Below, one piece after another: positions 39,099 through 46,900 of a stretch of 64,000 nucleotides of DNA (the stretch's first letter is position 1; the number at the start of each line of letters is the position of its first letter). Location of the stretch: assembly GCF_004365355.1 (NCBI RefSeq), contig NZ_SODP01000003.1, positions 1,273,990 through 1,337,989 on the forward strand, read 5' to 3'. A model generated the notes under the pieces. The model searched no databases and was not told where the DNA came from. It worked only from the letters and a program-made list of their open reading frames with translations. The translations under genes were made by a program, and so were the position numbers. The DNA is from Kribbella pratensis (GTDB taxonomy: Bacteria > Actinomycetota > Actinomycetes > Propionibacteriales > Kribbellaceae).

Positions 39099-40640
39099 AT
39101 GAGTGGCCATCACCCCAGGGTGGCGGTTGCGGCGCCGAACGCTGCCGCGGCCGAGGCTGGGGTGCGGGTGGCTGCCGAGGGTGGCAACGCGGTGGATGCT
39201 GCCATCGCGGCCACCCTGGTCACGATGGTGAACGAGATCGGCGTGGTGTCGCCGGCGTCGGGTGGGTTCGTCACCTTGCAGGTCGCGGGTGGTGAGGCGA
39301 TCACCATCGACGGCTGGGTCGAGATGCCCGGCCGCGGCCTGCCCAGCGAGCGATTCGGCCAGGGCGTCTGGGACATCACCACCGATTACGGCGGCGGTAC
39401 GACGACCACCGTCGGCCACGGCTCCGTCGCCACGCCTGGCGGGATGAAGGCGCTCGACCTGGCCCATCGCCGGGCAGGTAAGGCGGCGTGGCGCGAGGTC
39501 GTCCAGCCGGCGATCGACGTCGCCCGCAACGGCTTCCCGCTCAGCCGCACCTCGGGGTACTACCTGGGCTTCACCCACGAGATCATCTTCGGCTGGCACC
39601 AACCCAGCCACGGCGTTGTCCACGACGAGGACGGCGAGGTGATCAAGGCCGGCAGCACGGTCGTGATCCCCGAGCTCGCCGAAGCCCTCGAGCTGATCGC
39701 CCGCGAGGGCGCCGAGACCATGTACACCGGCCGGCTCGCGCAACTCCTGATCCACGACATGGCCGCGAACGACGGCATCCTGACCGCCGAGGACCTCGCG
39801 GCGTACGAGGCCGTCGTCCGTCCGGCCCTTGTCGTCAAGCAGAACGGATGGCGCCTCGCGACCAACCCGCCGCCGGCCGTCGGGGGAGTCGCAGCCGCCG
39901 CGATGCTCGCGTTGCTCGACGGCGTACCGGCCGACGGTGGCTGGAACCAGTTCGAGCTGGAGCGACTGGTCGACGTGCAGCACGCCGTGCTCGGCCGCCG
40001 GCTCGCGGAGCTCGACGAAGAAGATGTACGGCGGCTCGAAGGCCAGAAGCTGCTCGACCTGGCCGCGGCCGGCGACTTGCGCGCGCTGACCTCGCCCAGC
40101 ACGGCGACGGTCTCGGTCGTCGACGACGAGGGTGACGCTTGCGCGATCACGGTCTCGTCCGGCTACGGCTCCGGCGTACTCACCCCGGGCACCGGCATCT
40201 GGCTCAACAACGCCCTCGGTGAGCAGGAGCTCCTCCACGGCGGCCCGCACAGCCTCGCGCCGGGCACCCGCCTCACCTCGAACATGGCCCCGAGCGTGGC
40301 CCGCCGCGACAGCGACGGCGCCGTCCTCGCGATCAGCTCACCCGGCTCGGACCGGATCCCGACCGCGCTCGCCCAGGTCTATGCGCTCTATACCCACGGC
40401 GGCCTGTCGCTCCGTGAAGCCGTCGAGCACCCGCGCCTGCACGTCCGCGTCCGCGAGGACATCATCGTCGACTACGAGGACGACCTCCCGGTCTCCGGCT
40501 CGACGTCGCTCCCGACCCGCCCGATGCCGCCGCATTCGATGTACTTCGGCGGCGTCGCGGCCGCGTTCTGGGACCCGACCGAAGGCTTGCTCGCCGTCGG
40601 CGACCCCCGCCGAACCGGCGCGGTGGCGATTTCCCCCTGA
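39099..40640 (+). CDS. Gamma-glutamyltransferase-family protein
   Basis: A 513-residue Ntn-hydrolase precursor that starts 4 bp after pheT. The large subunit shows the family opening ASPNAAAA-like VAAPNAAAAEAGVRVAAEGGNAVDAAIAATLV, and PASGGFVTLQVAGGEAITIDG. The self-cleavage nucleophile region is TATVSVVDDEGDACAITVSSGYGSGVLTPGTGIWLNNAL. Canonical enzymes read T-T/S-H there; here the His is Thr. The oxyanion GSPGGSRI motif appears as SSPGSDRI. Autoprocessing is likely, but substrate preference may differ from glutathione. No signal peptide is visible, so the protein is probably cytoplasmic. Confidence 0.87.
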   Translation: MSGHHPRVAVAAPNAAAAEAGVRVAAEGGNAVDAAIAATLVTMVNEIGVVSPASGGFVTLQVAGGEAITIDGWVEMPGRGLPSERFGQGVWDITTDYGGGTTTTVGHGSVATPGGMKALDLAHRRAGKAAWREVVQPAIDVARNGFPLSRTSGYYLGFTHEIIFGWHQPSHGVVHDEDGEVIKAGSTVVIPELAEALELIAREGAETMYTGRLAQLLIHDMAANDGILTAEDLAAYEAVVRPALVVKQNGWRLATNPPPAVGGVAAAAMLALLDGVPADGGWNQFELERLVDVQHAVLGRRLAELDEEDVRRLEGQKLLDLAAAGDLRALTSPSTATVSVVDDEGDACAITVSSGYGSGVLTPGTGIWLNNALGEQELLHGGPHSLAPGTRLTSNMAPSVARRDSDGAVLAISSPGSDRIPTALAQVYALYTHGGLSLREAVEHPRLHVRVREDIIVDYEDDLPVSGSTSLPTRPMPPHSMYFGGVAAAFWDPTEGLLAVGDPRRTGAVAISP

Positions 40641-40686
40641 CCGCACGCTGTTAAGGTCAGCCACCTCAGACCCGAAAGGTGACCCG

Positions 40687-41670
40687 ATGCGGGACCATCC
40701 CGAGCTCTCCGTCGTCGTACCGATGTACGACGAGGAGGAGGTGCTGCCGATCTTCTTCGAGCGGATGCACCCGCTGCTCGACGGTCTGGGGATCACCTAT
40801 GAGCTGCTCGTCGTCGACGACGGCAGCCGGGACAAGACTGCGGAGCTGCTGCTCGCGGCCGCCGAGGACTGGCCGCAGCTCCGCGTTGTCCGGCTGCTCC
40901 GCAACAGCGGTCACCAAGCCGCGCAGTCGGCCGGGTTCCGTCGAGCGCGTGGTCAGTACGTCGTCACGATCGACGCCGACCTCCAGGATCCGCCGGAGGT
41001 CATCGCGGAGTTTCTCCAAGCGGTGAACGAGCAGGACGTCGACGTCGTGTACGGCGTCCGCTCCGATCGCTCGAGCGACTCGTGGGCGAAGCGGACCAGC
41101 GCCCGGCTGTACTACCGGCTGATGTGCCGGCTGGTCGGCAAGGACATCCCGTTCGACGCGGCCGACTTCCGGTTGGTGACGCGGCGCGTGGTCGATGCGG
41201 TGAACGCGCTGCCGGACGACGGGCGGGTCTTCCGCCTGGTGATCCCGTGGCTCGGCTTCCCGAGCGCCGAGGTGCGGTATGTCCGGGCCGAGCGGGCCGC
41301 CGGTACGACGAAGTACAACTTCTCGAAGATGCTGAGGCTCGCGTTCGACAGCGTGACCGCCTTCTCCGCCGCGCCGCTGCGGCTGGCGACGTGGCTGGGG
41401 CTGCTCGGTGGGGCGATGTCCGGGTTGTTCGTCGTCGGCGCGCTGGTGATCAAGCTGACCGGGCGGAGCATCCCCGGCTGGACGTCGACCGTGCTCGCGG
41501 TCAGCGTGATCGGCGCGATCCAGTTGCTGTGTCTCGGGCTGCTCGGCGAGTACGTCGCGCGCCTGTTCCAGTCGAGTCAGCGCAGACCGCAGTTCCTCGT
41601 CGGGTACGACAGCCTCGGCGACCACGGCCATCAGGAGCCCCTGCACCACAAGGCCCCGTCTGACAGATGA
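40687..41670 (+). CDS. Family 2 glycosyltransferase (GtrB/DPM-like) with C-terminal membrane anchor
   Basis: 327 residues from ATG 40687 behind GAAAGGTGA. The GT-A catalytic domain has LSVVVPMYDEEEVL, LLVVDDGSRDKT and VVTIDADLQDPPE (the metal-binding D-x-D). Two transmembrane helices follow (about 236-258 and 270-292), giving the GtrB/ArnC architecture of enzymes that load a sugar onto polyprenyl phosphate. The stop overlaps the next gene (ATGA), a polytopic GT-C-like protein. The pair may make and transfer a lipid-linked sugar for the cell surface, possibly for the adhesin encoded next. Confidence 0.93.
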   Translation: MRDHPELSVVVPMYDEEEVLPIFFERMHPLLDGLGITYELLVVDDGSRDKTAELLLAAAEDWPQLRVVRLLRNSGHQAAQSAGFRRARGQYVVTIDADLQDPPEVIAEFLQAVNEQDVDVVYGVRSDRSSDSWAKRTSARLYYRLMCRLVGKDIPFDAADFRLVTRRVVDAVNALPDDGRVFRLVIPWLGFPSAEVRYVRAERAAGTTKYNFSKMLRLAFDSVTAFSAAPLRLATWLGLLGGAMSGLFVVGALVIKLTGRSIPGWTSTVLAVSVIGAIQLLCLGLLGEYVARLFQSSQRRPQFLVGYDSLGDHGHQEPLHHKAPSDR

Positions 41671-43877
41671 AGAGGTCGCTTCCGTGGCTGCTGCCGATCC
41701 TGGTGGCAGCCGGCGGGTTCGTTTCGCTGGGTGATGTCGGACCGGGTCCGCTGATCAAGTACGCCGCGTACTTCGCGGTGGCGATCGCGCTTCCCGGCAC
41801 GCTCCTGCTCCGCGCGGCCTGGCGCAGTACCGGTAACTGGGCCGAGGATCTCGGACTCGGCTCGGTCGTCGGCGCAACCTGGCAGCTGATCGGCTGGGCG
41901 ATCTTCACCGCGCTCGGCTGGCAACGCTGGTTGATCGTCTGGCCGGCGATCGTCCTGGCCGGCTTCGCGATCTTCGGGCGCAGCTATTGGCGGATTGCCG
42001 ATCCCAAACCGCTACCGGCCGCCTGGACCTGGGGTCTCGCTGTCTCGGCTGCGGTGATGATGGGTGCGGCCACGTTCGGAGTGATGGCTTATCACCCGAT
42101 GCCGCCGAACGGCGAGGCCTACTACCCGGACCTTCTCTACCACCTGTCGATGGTGAGCGAGCTGACCCGGACGGTGCCGCCCGAGATCCCGCAGGTGGTG
42201 GGGGAGCGGCTGGAGTACCACTGGTTCGCGAACGCCGACATGGCCGCCGCGGTCGACACCACCCGACTGACTCCGATGGTCGTGCTCTTTCGGCTGTGGG
42301 TCCTGCCCTGGCTCGTCGTCTCACTGCTCGTTTGCGCGACACTGGCCCGCATCGTCAGCCGCACGTGGTGGACTGGCGTACTTGCGGCTCTCGCACTTGC
42401 CGCCCCGCAACTGTTCCTGCTCGTCGACACGAGCGTGAACCTCGCACCACCAGTCAGCCTGCTCAGTCCGTCGCAGACGTTCGGCATGGTCGCCGGTGTC
42501 GCGGTAGCGGTCTTCCTGATCGAGCTGCTATTCAAGGGCGGCACTAAGTGGTTGTGGTTGCTCATCGCGCCGGTCGCAATCGTCGGCGGTGGTTCGAAGC
42601 CCACAGTGCTCCCCTTGCTTGTCGCAGCAGTTGGACTGGCCGCCTTGTACCTCCTGATCACCACGCGGCGTCTGCCGTGGCGTCTGGTCGGCACGACGGT
42701 CGCACTGCTGCTAGTAGGTGCACTGACCTTCCTGACCGTTGCCGGGAGTACCAGTGGATCGCGGCTGCAGTTCCTCGCCGTTCTGAAGTCGCTGCCCGTC
42801 TACACAGCGGCCACCGGCGACACCACTCAACCAGGCGACGGCGGTCTGATCCTCCCGGCGCTCGCGCACGGACACGTGATCGGCACGCTCAGCCTGCTGC
42901 TCGGTCTACTGCTGACTCTGCAGGCGATGTCCTGGGCCGGGTTCGGCGTTGTCGGTCGCAAGGAGCCGGTCGCATGGTTCCTGCTCGGCGCGATGATCGC
43001 GGGCTGGGCCGGCTACCTGCTGATCGACCATCCGTCGGTCAGCGAGTCGTACTTCGTTTACACCGCCGCGCCGTTCAGCCTGGCCGGCGCCGGCTGGTTC
43101 GCAGCGACCAGTGCACGCGCGGCCCGTCGGCCGGTCCCGATAGCGATCGCTGCCTTCGCACTCTCGATCGTGTATGCCGGCATGCTCGTCTGGGCGCGTG
43201 GTGTGCCGGCCGCATCGACCGGTCGGCAGCTGTGGTCGAGCACGCGGATGTTGCTCGTGGTCCTCGGCATCACGCTCGTACTGCTCGTGGCGTGGCGGTT
43301 GTTCTTCCGGCAAGCCGGCGGCGGCATGTTCGTCGTCCTCGTGCTGTTGTCGACGGCACCGATCAGCTCCTTCCTGCAGAGCGCCGTACGCGGAGACACC
43401 GAGAAGGCGCCGACGTACCGGGCCGCGCGCTGGTGGGTCTATCCGGATGAGGCCGAGGCAGCCCTGTGGCTCGGCGAGAACTCGGCCCCGGCAGACGTCG
43501 TCGCGACCAACACCTGGTGCCGTCCGGCCGGTACGACGGCGCCGGGCTGCGATGCGCGTGGGTACCTCGTCAGCGGGATCGCCGGTCGACGCACCCTGAT
43601 CGAAGGCTGGGCGTATACGAACCAGGCGATGGCCAAGCAAGGCAACGGCGGCCGCCGCTACACCGAGCAGCCGTCGCCCTGGCCGGACCGCGTCGCCCTC
43701 ACCAACCAAGCCCTCACCGCGCCGACCCCCGAAGTACTCCGGCAGCTGCGAACCGAGTACGACGTCCGCTGGCTGTACGCCGACGCACGCAACGGCCCGA
43801 TCTCGCCCGCCCTCGACCGGCTCGCCGTCCGCCGACACAGCATCGGCAAGGTTCTGATCTACGAACTCGGAGAGTGA
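41667..43877 (+). CDS. Polytopic membrane protein, GT-C-like
   Basis: 736 residues with about 13-14 transmembrane helices, then a soluble C-terminal domain of about 180 residues (RWWVYPDEAEAALWLGENSAPADVVATNTWCRPAG to the end). The loop after the third helix, MPPNGEAYYPDLLYHLSMVSELTRTVPPEIPQ, and then ERLEYHWFANADMAAAV, resembles the acidic extracytoplasmic loop of GT-C glycosyltransferases. ATGA overlap with the GT2 gene suggests it uses the polyprenyl-linked sugar made there. The acceptor is unknown. No named family motif is certain. Confidence 0.75.
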   Translation: MKRSLPWLLPILVAAGGFVSLGDVGPGPLIKYAAYFAVAIALPGTLLLRAAWRSTGNWAEDLGLGSVVGATWQLIGWAIFTALGWQRWLIVWPAIVLAGFAIFGRSYWRIADPKPLPAAWTWGLAVSAAVMMGAATFGVMAYHPMPPNGEAYYPDLLYHLSMVSELTRTVPPEIPQVVGERLEYHWFANADMAAAVDTTRLTPMVVLFRLWVLPWLVVSLLVCATLARIVSRTWWTGVLAALALAAPQLFLLVDTSVNLAPPVSLLSPSQTFGMVAGVAVAVFLIELLFKGGTKWLWLLIAPVAIVGGGSKPTVLPLLVAAVGLAALYLLITTRRLPWRLVGTTVALLLVGALTFLTVAGSTSGSRLQFLAVLKSLPVYTAATGDTTQPGDGGLILPALAHGHVIGTLSLLLGLLLTLQAMSWAGFGVVGRKEPVAWFLLGAMIAGWAGYLLIDHPSVSESYFVYTAAPFSLAGAGWFAATSARAARRPVPIAIAAFALSIVYAGMLVWARGVPAASTGRQLWSSTRMLLVVLGITLVLLVAWRLFFRQAGGGMFVVLVLLSTAPISSFLQSAVRGDTEKAPTYRAARWWVYPDEAEAALWLGENSAPADVVATNTWCRPAGTTAPGCDARGYLVSGIAGRRTLIEGWAYTNQAMAKQGNGGRRYTEQPSPWPDRVALTNQALTAPTPEVLRQLRTEYDVRWLYADARNGPISPALDRLAVRRHSIGKVLIYELGE

Positions 43878-43981
43878 ACTTCCCGTAACATTGTGTCGGC
43901 GCAGACCGTTACGTCTACGCAGGTCCGCCCGCCCGCGGCCGATGCACTTCGGCACCCTGATTGCTCGGGAGGGCGGGACAC

Positions 43982-46900
43982 ATGCGGGCTACCCGACCCG
44001 GGGCCATTCTTCTTGCCACCGCTCTGTTGAGCCTGGGCGCTATCACCGCAACGGCCTACGAGGTGCCGGCGACGCCGTTCACCTCGGCTGCCACCGCGGT
44101 GATGCCCGGTTCAGGGTTGCGCCAGACGATCACGGCGAGCGGACAGACCGAGCTCGGCGATCCGACCACCGCGGGCTTCCGCGGCACCGGCCCGACCACC
44201 TATCGGCCCGCGATCGGCAAGAACGTCCCGGCTCAGGACGTCGTCGTGAACACCGGCGACTGCGCGTCCACCGGCGGCTGCGGCGATCGCGGCACAGTGA
44301 CGATCGCGTTCTCGCAGCCCGTCCGCAACCCGGTCCTGCACTTCGGCGGCATCGGCGGCTCCGTCACGCGGACCGACAGCGGCAAGCCGATCGCCCAGTC
44401 CGAGTTGCACTCGGTCCTCAAGCTGACGACCGCGGGCCTCAGCCTGACGAAACTTGGGCAAGGCAACAATCTCGCCGTCACCAGCGACACGATCAGCGCC
44501 GCTAACCATGACGCCGGCCCGAACTGCGTCAACACGAAGTCCCCATCCGGTCTCGATACCTCCGCGACCGCCGCGTGCGGATCGGTCCGGGTGAACGGCA
44601 TCGTCGACAAGCTCGCCTTCGCCGTCACTGCGCAGTTCACGAAGCATCCGAAGCTCCCACCCATGAACAATGCGTCCTCCGGTGACGCGTTCTCGATCGT
44701 TGCGTCGACGCCGGAGGACTTCGGGGACGCGCCGGCGTCGTACGGCGCCGCCTGGTCGGTGCTCAGCGACGTACAGCTCGGGAAGGACGTCACTGAGGAC
44801 AACGCCGATGTTGCGAACGGCACGACCGGTCCGGCAACACCTGATCAGGCCGATGACGGCGTCGTCTTCAAGCCGCTTCACACCAACCAGACGACGTACT
44901 CCGCCGACCTGCAGCTCGCCGGTACGTCGAAGGCCGGTCGCGCCTGCGCGTGGATCGACCTCAACGTCAACGGGACGTTCGAGCCGGGTGAGCGAGCCTG
45001 TGCCCCCTTTGCCGCGAAGCAGACGACCGTCACGCTGAGGTGGTCGGAGATCGCGCCCAAGGCGGGCGCGTCGTACGCGCGCGTGCGGGTCGGCTACAAC
45101 GACGTACAGATCGAGAAGCCGACCGGCGCGGCGGATTCGGGTGAGGTTGAGGACTATCCGTTCGCGATCACACCGCCGCCTCCGCCAGTGCTGACCGACG
45201 ACACCGCGACGACCGCGTTCAACACAGCAGTCATCGTTCCGGTGCTCGCCAACGACAAACCGGGCGATCCGTCGGCGCCGCTCGCACCCGCGACCCTCTG
45301 TCTCGTTGACGGCGGCAAATGCGTCGAGATGGTGAACGTCGTCGGCCAGGCGAAGTACGTCGCCAAGTCCGACGGGACGATCCGCGTCGAGCCCGTCCCC
45401 GGGTTCGTCGGCTCGGCCAAGCCGGTCACGTACCGCGTTGCCGACAGCAACGGCATCACCGCCACCGCCGAGCTCGCTGTGACGGTATCGCTCCCGGATC
45501 GACCGGTAGCGATGCCCGACACCGCGACCACCCCGCAGAACATGAGTGTGTCGGTCAAACCACTGGCGAACGACCACGCCGCGGCGGGCGTGCAACTCGA
45601 GCCCGACTCCGTCGTACTGCGCGATCCGGCCGACGCCATCTTCAAGAAGAAGGTGGTGATCGCCGGCGAGGGCGAGTACGTGGTGAAGCCCGACGGCGGC
45701 GTGGACTTCGTTCCGCAACCGCAGTTCATCGGCGTCGGTACGTCGATCGGCTACCGAGTCATCGATACCACCGGCCAGACCGCCGAGTCGACGCTCGCCG
45801 TGACGGTCACGCCGGTCACGCCGACCGCCAACGGCGACTCGATCTCGACCGCGTTCGACACCGACGTCGTCGTCCCCGTGCTCGACAACGACCTACCTGG
45901 TTCGCCCGACGCACCTCTTGTCCCGAGCACGCTGCGACTCGTCGACCCGGGCAGCAGGCAGCTCGTCGACAAGGTGACGATCGCGCAACAGGGGACCTAT
46001 CTGGTCGCGGCGGGCGAGGTGGCGTTCCAACCGATCCACGGGTTCAAGGGCGTTGGTACGCCGTTGACCTACCAGGTGCTCGACAAGAACGGGACCCCGG
46101 CGCGCGCCGTACTCACCGTCTCCGTCGACGCGCCCGGGCCGCCGGTGGCGAACCCGGATGTGATCACCACGCTGCAGGGTCGCTCGGTGGTGGTCGCGGT
46201 CCTCGACAACGACAAGCCCGGTCCGACCGGTGCTGCGCTGAAGCCGGAGAGCGTGCGGCTGCTGGCGCTGTCCGACGGGGATCCGTTGACGAGTCTGGTG
46301 GTCACAGGTCAGGGCAAGTACACGGTCAAGCCGGACGGCCAGGTGCTGTTCGAGCCGTTGCCGACCTTCAACGGTACTGCGACCGCGATTCCCTATCAGG
46401 TTGCGGATAGCAACGATGCGTTGGGGAAGTCGACGTTGACCGTCCGGGTGACCAAGGTTCAGCCCGATGCGTCCGACGACACGGCGAGTACAGCGTACGA
46501 CACGAACGTGACGGTGCCGGTGCTGTCGAACGACGACGCCGGCGACCCGGCGGTACCGCTGGTGCCGAGCAGCGTGCGGCTGATCGACCCGGTGTCGAAG
46601 GAGCCGAAGGCAACGGTGGTGATCGCCGGCCAGGCGAAGTACACGACCACGCCGGAGGGCAAGGTCGTGGTCGATCCGATGCCGAAGTTCACCGGCGCCG
46701 CGACGCCCGTCACCTACCGCGTCTCGGACGTGAACGGTACGACGACCTCGGCAGCGTTGACCGTTACGGTCGCCAAGCCGCCCGCGCCGACCGCCGCGCC
46801 CGACACGGCGACCGGCAGACAGAACCTCCCGCTGCAGGTGAAGCCGTTGGGTAACGACACCGCCGGGCTTGGGTCCGGACTCGATCCGCTCAGCCTCACC

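Noticed and set aside
43961..43981. Longer start (TTG) for the fibril protein
   Set aside because: It adds MLGRAGH before the signal peptide and overlaps the GGAGGGCGGG ribosome-binding site; ATG 43982 gives a normal leader.
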